DNA from: Brachybacterium paraconglomeratum
GTDB lineage: Bacteria; Actinomycetota; Actinomycetes; Actinomycetales; Dermabacteraceae
Length of the DNA: 64,000 nucleotides
NCBI RefSeq assembly: GCF_003994255.1
Contig: NZ_ML133851.1
Span: forward strand, 682,001-746,000
Direction of reading: 5' to 3'
Shown here: positions 53,359 through 61,494 of the stretch, in pieces
How positions within the stretch are numbered: the first letter of the stretch is position 1
Layout of the letters: each line of letters starts with the position of its first letter
The notes under the pieces: generated by a model
Databases searched by the model: none
What the model was told of the DNA's origin: nothing
Seen by the model: the letters and a program-made list of their open reading frames with translations, nothing else
Program-made: the position numbers and the translations under genes

Positions 53359-55683
53359 ATGTCCCCCCGCGATCACCGCATCGATCCCGCTCTCGCGTCC
53401 TGGATCACCGCCCCCGGCGAGGACCCGCAGAACCCGCTGCTGCGGCTGTCCTTCGCGCTGGTCTCCCCGCCGGTCTCGGCCCGCCTGCTGGTGACGGGGC
53501 TCGGCACCTTCCGCGCCGCGCTCAACGGCGCCGAGGTGGACGATGCACGTCTGGACCCCGGCCTCACCGATCCCCGCGCGCGCATCCAGGTGCGGGAGCT
53601 CGAGGTGGGCGCGCTGCTGCACCGAGGCGAGAACGTGCTGGGCATCGAGCTGGGACGCGGCTTCCATGCGATGACCACCCCGAACGAGTGGCGCTGGCAC
53701 CTGGCGCCCTGGCGGGGTCCGGTGCGGGCCTGGGCGCATCTGCGGATGCATCTGGCCGACGGCTCCTCCCGGGCGGTCGCCACCGGCCAGGACTGGCGCA
53801 CCCGCCCGGGCCCGGTGGCCTTCGACTCGATGTACGAGGGCGAGACCTTCGCCCCGGTCGAGGACCCGGAGGCCTGGCTGCTCCCCGGCTACGACGACTC
53901 GGACTGGGCGCCGGTGCTGGCGGCGTCCTCCCGGCGCGGCGCCCGACGGGGCGGACACGGCCGCGAGGTCCCTGAGCCGATGATGGTCCGACAGGTCCAG
54001 GAGCCGATCCGGGAGCAGGAGGAGATCACGCCCGCGGTCGTCTCCTCCTCGCCCACCCGCACCGTGCTGGACATGGGGCGGGTGATCGCCGGCTGGTGCC
54101 GCGTCGAGCTGCGCGCGGACGTCCCGGCCGACGACCCGCCGCTGCTGCTGGTCGCCCGCCATGCCGAGAAGCTGCGGGAGGACGGCCGGGTCGACGCGCG
54201 CAACGAGCACGTGCACACGGACCGCTTCCAGGAGGACCGCCTCCGCCTGGAGCCCGGGTGCGCCCGCTCCTTCGCGCCCCGCCATTCCTACAAGGGCTTC
54301 CGCTACGTCGAGCTCGAGGCATCGCCCGGGGACCTCGCGCGCGTGCAGGTCACCGGGATCCTCGCCCATGCCGACCTGAGCCCCGCGAGCACGCTGACCA
54401 GCTCGGACGCGCACGTCGAGGCGATGGATCGCGCGATGCGCGCCTCGCTGCTGAACAACATGCACCACGTCCCCACCGACACCCCGAGCCTGGAGAAGAA
54501 CGGCTGGACGGGTGACGCGCTGACGTCGCTCGCGGCGATGACGACAGGCTTCGACATGCGCCGGATGCTGCGCAAGTGGCTGGAGGACCAGGTGGACGGC
54601 CAGCGGGGCGACGGCTCCCTCGCGGTCATCTCCCCGAGCCCCGGCTGGGGCTACGAGGAGCTCTCCCCCGCCCCGGAGTGGACGTGCCTGCTGCCGGTGC
54701 TGCTGGACGAGATGGTGTGCGAGTACGGGGAGACGGACCCGGTCGCACGGCACGCTGCGGCCGCGGCCCGGTATCTCGCCCATGAGCTGGGCCGACGGGA
54801 CGAGGACGGACTGATCTCCTCGGTGCTCGGCGACTACCTCTCCCCCGGCAGCCCGGGCCCCGCCCCGGAGGTCAGGCGCCTGTCGGGCACGCTCCTGGTG
54901 GCCCACGCCCTGCGCCGCCTGGCCCATGCGCTCGAGCGTGCAACATCGGCCGGCGAACCGCTCGCACCGGACCTCCCCGCCCCGGACACGCTCCGCACCG
55001 ACGCCTCCACCCTCGAGCAGGCGGTGAACTCCGTCTTCCTCGACGCGACCCGCGGCCTCTACCGCGACCCGGGCACGGCCGCGGAACCCGGCACGAGCAC
55101 GTACCGCCAGACCTCGAACATCCTCCCGCTGGCCTTCGGGATCGTGCCGCCCGAGCGCAGCGGCGCCGTCGTCGATCACCTCGTCGCCGACCTCACCGCC
55201 CGCGGCGACCACCACGACTGCGGCCACCTCGGGGTCCGCTTCCTGCTCCCGGTCCTCTCCGCGCACGGCCACGGCGCGCTCGCGTGGCGGGTGCTCTCGA
55301 ATCCGACAGCGCCCGGCTGGCGGGCCTGGCTCGAGGCCGGCAACTCGACCTTCGCGGAGATGTGGGAGCAGCCGCGCTCGCACTCCCACTACTTCATGGG
55401 CACGCCCGTGACCTGGCTCCACGAGCACGTGGCCGGGCTGCGCCGCGGCGCCGAGGGCTGGGAGGAGTTCGTCGTCGCCCCAGACCCGGACGTCCCCGTC
55501 GGCCGCATCGCGATGACCCGCGCGACAAACGCCGGCGAGATCGCCCTGGACCTCGACCGCGAGGCCCGCACCCTCGCCCTCACGGTCCCGGACGGCACCC
55601 GCGCGACGGTCGTCCTCCCGCCGGAGCCGGGCACCGCGGCACCGCAGGAGCTCGGCCCCGGAGAGCACCTGCTCCGCTGGTGA
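53359..55683 (+). CDS. Alpha-L-rhamnosidase-like glycoside hydrolase (GH78)
   Basis: A 774-residue intracellular hydrolase without signal peptide. The N-terminal beta domains (about 1-310) contain LLVTGLGTFRAALNGAEVDD, typical of GH78. The catalytic (alpha/alpha)6 barrel begins near residue 350 with HHVPTDTPSLEKNGWTGDA, equivalent to the family motif holding the general-acid region, and SPGWGYEELSPAPEW follows. A C-terminal beta domain ends the protein. AGGTGG is six bases ahead of ATG 53359. No transporter or regulator adjoins it. GH78 also includes related activities, so rhamnosidase is the family name rather than a proven specificity. Confidence 0.86.
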   Translation: MSPRDHRIDPALASWITAPGEDPQNPLLRLSFALVSPPVSARLLVTGLGTFRAALNGAEVDDARLDPGLTDPRARIQVRELEVGALLHRGENVLGIELGRGFHAMTTPNEWRWHLAPWRGPVRAWAHLRMHLADGSSRAVATGQDWRTRPGPVAFDSMYEGETFAPVEDPEAWLLPGYDDSDWAPVLAASSRRGARRGGHGREVPEPMMVRQVQEPIREQEEITPAVVSSSPTRTVLDMGRVIAGWCRVELRADVPADDPPLLLVARHAEKLREDGRVDARNEHVHTDRFQEDRLRLEPGCARSFAPRHSYKGFRYVELEASPGDLARVQVTGILAHADLSPASTLTSSDAHVEAMDRAMRASLLNNMHHVPTDTPSLEKNGWTGDALTSLAAMTTGFDMRRMLRKWLEDQVDGQRGDGSLAVISPSPGWGYEELSPAPEWTCLLPVLLDEMVCEYGETDPVARHAAAAARYLAHELGRRDEDGLISSVLGDYLSPGSPGPAPEVRRLSGTLLVAHALRRLAHALERATSAGEPLAPDLPAPDTLRTDASTLEQAVNSVFLDATRGLYRDPGTAAEPGTSTYRQTSNILPLAFGIVPPERSGAVVDHLVADLTARGDHHDCGHLGVRFLLPVLSAHGHGALAWRVLSNPTAPGWRAWLEAGNSTFAEMWEQPRSHSHYFMGTPVTWLHEHVAGLRRGAEGWEEFVVAPDPDVPVGRIAMTRATNAGEIALDLDREARTLALTVPDGTRATVVLPPEPGTAAPQELGPGEHLLRW

Positions 55684-55745
55684 CAGTGCCGCGGCCGCGG
55701 GCGCTCAGCCCCGTCGACCGCTTCCTCCGGCTCCCCCGGGAACGA

Positions 55746-55787
55746 CGACGCCCGCCGCCCCGGCAGGTGCCGGGACGACGGGCGTCG
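55746..55787. terminator. Bidirectional terminator between the GH78 and cold-shock genes
   Basis: A long stem with two mismatches: CGACGCCCG (55746-55754) pairs with CGGGCGTCG (55779-55787), continuing inward through CG/CG to CCCGGCA/TGCCGGG. It lies between convergent genes. Confidence 0.75.
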
Positions 55788-55802
55788 AGGTGGTGCGGAA
55801 GC

Positions 55803-56006
55803 TCAGAGAGCGCGGATGTTCGTCGCCTGCAGGCCCTTGGGGCCCTGCTCGACGTCGAACTCCACGCGCTGGTTCTCCTCGAGGTCACGACGGCCGGTGC
55901 CGACGATCGCGGAGAAGTGCGCGAACACATCAGCGGAGCCGTCCTCGGGGGCGATGAAGCCGTAGCCCTTGTCGGAGTTGAACCAGTTGACGATGCCAGT
56001 AGCCAT
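55803..56006 (-). CDS. csp: Cold-shock domain protein
   Basis: A 67-residue single cold-shock domain, an RNA/DNA chaperone. The two RNA-binding motifs read [10 protein letters not shown] and [23 protein letters not shown] ahead of the ATG provides the ribosome site. It is preceded by about 490 bases without a gene, which may hold a long cold-responsive leader. Probably highly expressed. Confidence 0.95.
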   Translation of the reverse strand: MATGIVNWFNSDKGYGFIAPEDGSADVFAHFSAIVGTGRRDLEENQRVEFDVEQGPKGLQATNIRAL

Positions 56007-56500
56007 GGCGGTATTTCCTTCGTTGTCGTGAGTCACGGTCCGTGACCCGTAGATCCGTGACGGCGGCGCCGTCGCGGATGGGAGCATCCCGGGAGCACGG
56101 CGACCGGTGTGGTCGTCGCGGCGGGTTGCGGGGGCGGCCACGGGGGCCGCCTGAGCCGCGGCCGACGACGTGACGTCGCCGATGCGGCCGTTCTGGGGCC
56201 CGGAGGCCGTGGGTGCCCCTCCGGCGAGCGCGGCGACGAGGGCGTCGGCATCGGCTCGCAGCCGGGAGGGGGCGGAGCGCTCGGCGGGGACTGCGAGCGA
56301 CCGGGGATGGTGCGGAGAGGAGTTCGTGGGCAGTGCGGAGGAGGTGATGGAGTCCCTGTCTCGTCGGAGATGCGCGACCGTCGTCGGTCGCCCCCGAGGG
56401 AGGCATCCTGCGCCGTGCACACTAAGACTACGTCATCGGCGGGGCTGCGGGGGCCCGGGTGTGATCCAGGAGACCCCGCCATGGGTCCGGGGCCCCTCCC
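56007..56500. other. 494-base region upstream of the cold-shock gene, no gene
   Basis: No coding frame is supported; the open frames are low-complexity shadows. On the minus strand TAGTGT (56424-56419) and TAGTCT (56430-56425) are possible -10 boxes far upstream, which would give a leader of about 410 bases before csp. No tRNA, known riboswitch or terminator was recognised. Confidence 0.35.
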
Positions 56501-59005
56501 TCATGTCTCCCACCGCACCTGTTCGGCCCGCTTGTCCGGGCGCCATCCGCGCCACACGGGATGGCGCAGCCGGCCGTCGTCGGTGCGTTCGGTGTGCTGG
56601 ACCTCCCCCACCAGGTCGGCGCGGACCCATTCGGCGTCCCGCCGGTCCGCGGAGGGGACGTCGTCGACCGGTGAGGTCTTCCGGGAGCGGGAGCGGAGCC
56701 GGCCCGCGATCTCCTCGAGATCGCGGGCGGAGAAGCCGGTGCCCACGCGGCCGGCGTAGTGCAGATCCCCGCTCGGGTCGGGGACGGCGACCAGGAGGGA
56801 ACCGATCGTCCCGGAACGCTCCCCCTTGCCGTGGCGCCACCCGATCACCACGACCTCCTGGTGACGGGCGTTCTTGAGCTTGATCCAGGTACGGGTGCGC
56901 TTGCCCGGCCGGTAGACGCCGCTCTCCGTCTTCGCCATCACCCCCTCGAGCTGGAGCTCCTTCGACAGGGCGATCGCCTGGTCCACGTCGCCGTGGTCGG
57001 CGTGCGGCAGCTGGACGTGCTCGGTGGCGTGCACCGCCTCGAACAGCCGGTCGTGCCGCTGCCGGTAGGGGGTGCGCAGCAGCGAGTCGCCTCCCTGCAC
57101 GAGCAGGTCGAAGAGCATGACGTGGACCTCGACGTCCTTCCGGGCCCGCTCGACGTCGCGCTCCCGGGTGAGGCCGAGCCGCTGCTGGAGGCGGGAGAAG
57201 GAGGGCCGGTCACGGCCGTCCAGGGCCACGATCTCCCCATCGAGCACGGTCTCCCCCGCCTCCCGCAGGGGCGGCGCCACGGCGTCGACGAGCTCGGCCA
57301 GCTCGGGGAACGTGACGGTGAGGTCCTTGCCGCCGCGGCTGGTCAGACGGACCCGGTCGCCCAGGACGGTCGCGATGACACGCACCCCGTCCCACTTCAT
57401 CTCGAAGGCCCACTCGTCCTCCTCGCGGATGTCCTCCCGGCTCCCGAGGGTGGCGAGCATCGGCGCGATCGGGTCGCCCATCTCGACGTCCTCCGAGGTC
57501 CCCGTGGAGGCGGGGCCTGGCCCCTCTGCGCCGTCGGCCTCGGGCTGGTCCTTCATCAGGTGCAGCAGCCAGTTCGCCTCCGCCTTCTCCTTCGCCGCGG
57601 CGGAGCGGCGCGATCCTCCCATGCCGCCGGTGTGGAGGAAGGCGAAGCGTCGGGGCACGCCGCCGAGCCCGCCGTCAGGACGTCCGTGGCAGACCACGAT
57701 CACCTCGCGGCCCTCGCGCCACTTCTCGATCTCGATCGTGCCGGTGTCCCAGAGGGTGACGTCGCCGCCGCCGTACTCGTCCTTGGGGATGGTGCCCTCG
57801 AAGGTGCCGTACTCGAGCGGGTGGTCCTCGGTCTGCACGGCCAGGCGGTTGACGCCCGTCTCGAGCGGCGGCCCCTTGGGCACCGCCCAGGAGACCAGCA
57901 CGCCCTCGTGCTGGAGGCGGAAGTCCCAGTGCAGACGACTGGCGTGGTGCTCCTGGACCACGAACATCGGCTCCGCGTCCTCGAGCGCCTCCTGCGCGGC
58001 GGCGCTGCCGACGTCGGGGGCGGGGACGGGCTCGGGCGTGCGCTCGGGGTCGCGCTTCGAGCGGTACACCTCGAGCCGGTCGCGGGCCCGCCCGGCCGGC
58101 GCGCCGCCGCCCTCCTCGTCCTGCCCGAGGGGCGCGAGGAGGTCGATCCCGCCCTCGACCCGTTCGAGCACCTCGGCCATCTCGAGGTGTGCGAGCGCGG
58201 GGTCCTCGATCTCCTCCCACGTGCGCGGGGCGGCGACGGTGGGCCGCAGGCGTCCGCGGAGGGAGTAGGGGCAGACGGTGGTCTTCTTGCCGTTGTTCTG
58301 CGACCAGTCCACGAGGACCTTGCCGGTGCGCTTCGAACGGGACTGGGTGCTGATCACCTCCTCGGGGTGGTCGGTCTCGAGCGCGCGGGCGAGCTCGTGC
58401 GCGACCTGGTCGACCTCCTCGGAGCTCGCACTGCCGTCCAGCGGCGCGTAGAGGTGTATGCCCTTGGAGCCGGAGGTCACCGGGAAGCTCTTGAGGCCCA
58501 TGTCGGTGAGGATCTCGCGGCACCAGGCCGCCACACGGGCGCACTCCGCCAGGCCGGCCCCCTCGCCGGGGTCGAGGTCCAGGACCATCCGGTCGGGATG
58601 GGCGGGCTCGAGGTCCGCGTCGAAGCGCCACTGGGGCGTGTGGACCTCGAGCGCGGCGAGCTGGGCGAGCCAGACGAGGACGGCCGGCTCGTCCACGAGC
58701 GGGTAGGTGGAGACGCCGTCGCTGTGCTCGATGTCGGCGCGCGGGATCCAGTCGGGGGCGTGGTCCTCGAGGTCCTTGCGGAAGAACGCCTTGCCCGGCG
58801 ACTCGGCGGTGCCCACCCCGTCCACCCAGCGCTTGCGCGTCGCCGGGCGACGCATCGCCTGCGGGACCATCACCGGGGCGATGCGGTGGTAGTAGTCGAT
58901 CACCTCGCCCTTGGTGGTGCCCGTGGCCGGGTAGAGGACCTTGTCGAGGTTCGACAGCCTCAGCCGGCGCCCGTCGATCTCCACCTGCTGCTCTCGAGTG
59001 GCCAT
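56501..59005 (-). CDS. ligD: Multifunctional DNA ligase D (polymerase-phosphoesterase-ligase)
   Basis: An 834-residue ATP-dependent ligase for non-homologous end joining. Domain order is polymerase/primase (about 1-300, with DLDPGEG metal motif), 3'-phosphoesterase (about 360-500, HWDFRLQHEGVLVSWAVPKG and FEGTIPKDEYGGGDVTLWD) and ligase (about 515-834). The adenylated lysine is Lys537 in FEMKWDGVRV. This POL-PE-LIG order is that of the mycobacterial protein. The GTGGGGAC before the ATG may be a ribosome site. Divergent from ku across 100 bases, giving a complete two-gene NHEJ locus. Confidence 0.95.
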   Translation of the reverse strand: MATREQQVEIDGRRLRLSNLDKVLYPATGTTKGEVIDYYHRIAPVMVPQAMRRPATRKRWVDGVGTAESPGKAFFRKDLEDHAPDWIPRADIEHSDGVSTYPLVDEPAVLVWLAQLAALEVHTPQWRFDADLEPAHPDRMVLDLDPGEGAGLAECARVAAWCREILTDMGLKSFPVTSGSKGIHLYAPLDGSASSEEVDQVAHELARALETDHPEEVISTQSRSKRTGKVLVDWSQNNGKKTTVCPYSLRGRLRPTVAAPRTWEEIEDPALAHLEMAEVLERVEGGIDLLAPLGQDEEGGGAPAGRARDRLEVYRSKRDPERTPEPVPAPDVGSAAAQEALEDAEPMFVVQEHHASRLHWDFRLQHEGVLVSWAVPKGPPLETGVNRLAVQTEDHPLEYGTFEGTIPKDEYGGGDVTLWDTGTIEIEKWREGREVIVVCHGRPDGGLGGVPRRFAFLHTGGMGGSRRSAAAKEKAEANWLLHLMKDQPEADGAEGPGPASTGTSEDVEMGDPIAPMLATLGSREDIREEDEWAFEMKWDGVRVIATVLGDRVRLTSRGGKDLTVTFPELAELVDAVAPPLREAGETVLDGEIVALDGRDRPSFSRLQQRLGLTRERDVERARKDVEVHVMLFDLLVQGGDSLLRTPYRQRHDRLFEAVHATEHVQLPHADHGDVDQAIALSKELQLEGVMAKTESGVYRPGKRTRTWIKLKNARHQEVVVIGWRHGKGERSGTIGSLLVAVPDPSGDLHYAGRVGTGFSARDLEEIAGRLRSRSRKTSPVDDVPSADRRDAEWVRADLVGEVQHTERTDDGRLRHPVWRGWRPDKRAEQVRWET

Positions 59006-59105
59006 GTCCCCACTGTGCCCCCGATCACCGGATCCGTCCCGCGCCGGGCCGCGGCGCCGACCGATCGTTCCTGGCGGCGCGCCGCGCCCCGTGGTGTCAT
59101 GGGGC

Positions 59106-60092
59106 ATGCGCGCGATATGGAGCGGTGAGATCACCTTCGGACTCGTGAACGTGCCGGTGAAGCTCTACGGGGCGACACGTTCGCACGACATCTCCTTCCA
59201 CCAGGTGCACGACGACGACCACGGGCGGATCCGCTACGAGCGGCGCTGCGAGGTGTGCGGGCGGGAGATCGACTACGAGCACATCGACAAGGCCTACGAG
59301 GACGGCGACAAGACGGTCGTGCTCTCCGACGAGGAGCTCGATGCCCTCCCGGCGGAGGAGAGCGACGAGATCGACGTGGTCCAGTTCGTGCCCTCGGACC
59401 AGGTGGACCCGATCCTGCTGGGCACCTCGTACTTCCTCGAGCCCGTCGGCCGCTCCTCGAAGGCCTACGTGCTGCTGCGGAGGACCCTCGAGGAGACCGA
59501 GCGCACCGCGATCGTCACCTTCACGCTGCGGACGAAGACGCGCCTGGGCGTGCTCCGGGTGCACGAGGACCTGCTGGCCCTGCAGACCCTGCGCTGGCCG
59601 ACCGATCTCAAGGACGTCGACTTCGGGCCCTCGAGGTCGAAGGTCTCCGCGAAGGAGATGGAGATGTCCGCCGCGCTGGTCGAGCAGTTCAGCGACGACT
59701 TCCATCCCGAGCAGTTCACCGACGAGTACCAGGCGGAGCTGCGTCGGCTGCTCGAGGCGAAGCTGGAGGAAGGCGACACGGTCGACACCGACGCGACCTT
59801 CGGGAAACAGAGCTCCGGGGAGGACTCGGAGGAGGGCGGCAAGGTCATCAGCCTCATGGACGCCCTCGAGCGAAGCGTGCGGAGGCGCCGCGGCGGCGAC
59901 ACAGGAGCCGGCGACGACGGAGAGAAGTCGGGCGGCACCACGAAGTCGGGCGGCAGCAAGAAATCCGGCGGCGCCAAGAAGTCCGGCAGCAAGAAATCCG
60001 GCAGCACCAAGAAGTCCGGCAGCAAGAAATCCGGCAGCACCAAGAAGTCCGGTACCGCCAAGAGATCAGGCGCTTCGAAGAAGTCCGCGTGA
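59106..60092 (+). CDS. ku: Ku homodimeric DNA end-binding protein
   Basis: A 328-residue Ku protein. The bacterial Ku core (MRAIWSGEITFGLVNVPVKL, then YERRCEVCGREIDYEHIDKA) is complete to about residue 265. The C-terminal tail (about 278-328) is a run of KKSG-type units, strongly basic and made from a 33-bp tandem duplication (59988-60053). Such lysine-rich tails bind DNA and modulate LigD. ATG 59106 has no ideal ribosome site. Divergent from ligD. Confidence 0.95.
   Translation: MRAIWSGEITFGLVNVPVKLYGATRSHDISFHQVHDDDHGRIRYERRCEVCGREIDYEHIDKAYEDGDKTVVLSDEELDALPAEESDEIDVVQFVPSDQVDPILLGTSYFLEPVGRSSKAYVLLRRTLEETERTAIVTFTLRTKTRLGVLRVHEDLLALQTLRWPTDLKDVDFGPSRSKVSAKEMEMSAALVEQFSDDFHPEQFTDEYQAELRRLLEAKLEEGDTVDTDATFGKQSSGEDSEEGGKVISLMDALERSVRRRRGGDTGAGDDGEKSGGTTKSGGSKKSGGAKKSGSKKSGSTKKSGSKKSGSTKKSGTAKRSGASKKSA
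59988..60053 (+). repeat. 33-bp tandem duplication in the ku C-terminal tail
   Basis: Copies 59988-60020 and 60021-60053 (encoding SKKSGSTKKSG) differ only in the last base (GGC to GGT). AAA lysine codons, rare in this genome, occur in each copy. Confidence 0.85.
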
Positions 60093-60262
60093 GGCCGCGC
60101 TGTGACCGGGGGGAGCGCCACGCCTGCACTCGAGGGCTGCGCCTCGCGGACACCGTCCGCCGAGGAGCACGGCTGAGTGACCGCGTGGGACGCGGTGGAA
60201 CGGTTCAGTCGAGCACGGCACCATGGGGGACGATCAGTGTTCCTGCACCCCGAGGAGTTCCC

Positions 60263-60574
60263 ATGACCGTCGTCGTCACCGCCGTGTTCCAGCCCAAGCC
60301 CGGCAAGCAGAAGGAGCTCGCCGAGGCCATGCGCCGCGGCATCGAGGCCGTCCACACCGAGAAGGGCTGCGAGCTCTACGCGATCCACGACGCCGAGGAC
60401 GGCACCGTGACCATGATCGAGAAGTGGACGACGGCTGAGGACCTCGACGTCCACGGCGACAGTGACCAGGTGAAGATCCTCCGCGCGGACATCGCGGACC
60501 TCATCGAGGGCCCCGCGACCGTCACCCGCATGACCCCGATCCCCGCGGGGACGGAGTCGCAGGGCGCCCTCTGA
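60263..60574 (+). CDS. ABM-domain putative quinol monooxygenase
   Basis: A 103-residue protein with the antibiotic biosynthesis monooxygenase (ABM/YgiN-like) ferredoxin-like fold: VVVTAVFQPKPGKQKELAEA, then the GCELYAIHDAEDGTVTMIEK strand-turn and WTTAEDLDVHGDSD. Members are cofactor-free monooxygenases or heme-degrading enzymes; the substrate is unknown. CGAGGAG precedes ATG 60263. Its stop overlaps the CTG taken as the start of the TVP38 gene. Confidence 0.87.
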   Translation: MTVVVTAVFQPKPGKQKELAEAMRRGIEAVHTEKGCELYAIHDAEDGTVTMIEKWTTAEDLDVHGDSDQVKILRADIADLIEGPATVTRMTPIPAGTESQGAL

Positions 60575-61293
60575 GCACCTCCGAGCGCACGAGCCCCGGG
60601 GCGGAGCGGGACAGCACGCCCTGGGGCTCCATCGCGCGCAACGTCGCGCTCGTCGCAGCGTCGCTGGCGATGGTGTGGCTCGCGCTGAACGTGCGCCTGC
60701 CCTCGCTGGACGAGCTGCGCACGGACATCGACGACTTCGGCGCCTGGGCACCGCTGGCCTTCATCGCCCTCTACGCCCTGGTGGCGCTGACCCCGATCCC
60801 GGTGACGATCATGGCGGTCGCCGGCGGGATGCTGTTCGGCCTGGGTCCCGGCACGCTCCTGTCGATGATCGGGGTGACGGCCGGCTGCCTCGGCGCGTAC
60901 TGGCTCGCCCGGGCGCTGGGCCGCGAGACGGTGATGCGGGCGCTCGGCTCGCACCGTGAGGTCGTCGAGGAGCGCCTCGAGGGCGGCGGCTTCTACGCGG
61001 TGTGCACACTGCGGCTGATGCCCGGGATCCCCTACTGGCCGGTGAACTACGGCAGCGGCGCGCTCGGCATCCCGAGCCGCGAGTTCCTGCTGGCCACAGC
61101 GCTCTCGGCGCTGCCCGGCCAGGTCTCCCTCATTGCGATCGGCGCCTTCCTCGCCTCCCCGAACGTGTTCCACGGCGCCGTCGTGGTGGCCTCCTGGGTC
61201 GTGGTGCTCGTCCTGACCGTCGTGTCGTACCGGCGCTGGCGGGCGACCCGTGCCGTCACGACCGAGGACGACGAGGCGGCCGACGCGGTCTGA
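60571..61293 (+). CDS. TVP38/TMEM64 family membrane protein, probable CTG start
   Basis: A 240-residue DedA-superfamily membrane protein (YALVALTPIPVTIMAVAGGM, then GCLGAYWLARALGRETVMRA and MPGIPYWPVNYGSGALGIP). The first ATG at 60670 would cut the first membrane helix (IARNVALVAASLAMVWLAL) in half. The frame is open further upstream with no ATG, GTG or TTG. CTG 60571 overlaps the previous stop (CTGA) and has AGGG six bases ahead, so it is the likely start. The role may be lipid scrambling or polyprenyl-phosphate handling, as inferred for relatives. Confidence 0.8.
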   Translation: MSTSERTSPGAERDSTPWGSIARNVALVAASLAMVWLALNVRLPSLDELRTDIDDFGAWAPLAFIALYALVALTPIPVTIMAVAGGMLFGLGPGTLLSMIGVTAGCLGAYWLARALGRETVMRALGSHREVVEERLEGGGFYAVCTLRLMPGIPYWPVNYGSGALGIPSREFLLATALSALPGQVSLIAIGAFLASPNVFHGAVVVASWVVVLVLTVVSYRRWRATRAVTTEDDEAADAV

Positions 61294-61352
61294 TCCCCGC
61301 TCACCTCGCACGACGCAGGACCGGCGACCGCCGTCCGAGCCCGGTCCGGGTC

Positions 61353-61358
61353 TAGACT
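61353..61358 (+). promoter_or_regulatory. Candidate -10 box of the mannitol operon
   Basis: TAGACT fits TANNNT and lies 137 bases ahead of ATG 61495. No clear -35. The leader could carry a regulator site, but none was recognised. Confidence 0.35.
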
Positions 61359-61494
61359 GCGGGGCACGCCGACGGAGCAGGCCCACGGTTCCTCGAGAGG
61401 GCACGGCCCCGACCGGCCGCAGCGAGCCGCCCGGCCCGCGCCGTCGCCCACCGAGGACCAGGCTCGTGGTCCCGCACCCCCGTGAGGATGGCTC

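Noticed and set aside
60195-60210. TGGAACGGTTCA near the ABM gene as a third TetR operator
   Set aside because: The right arm does not match TTCCA and there is no overlapping -10 box.
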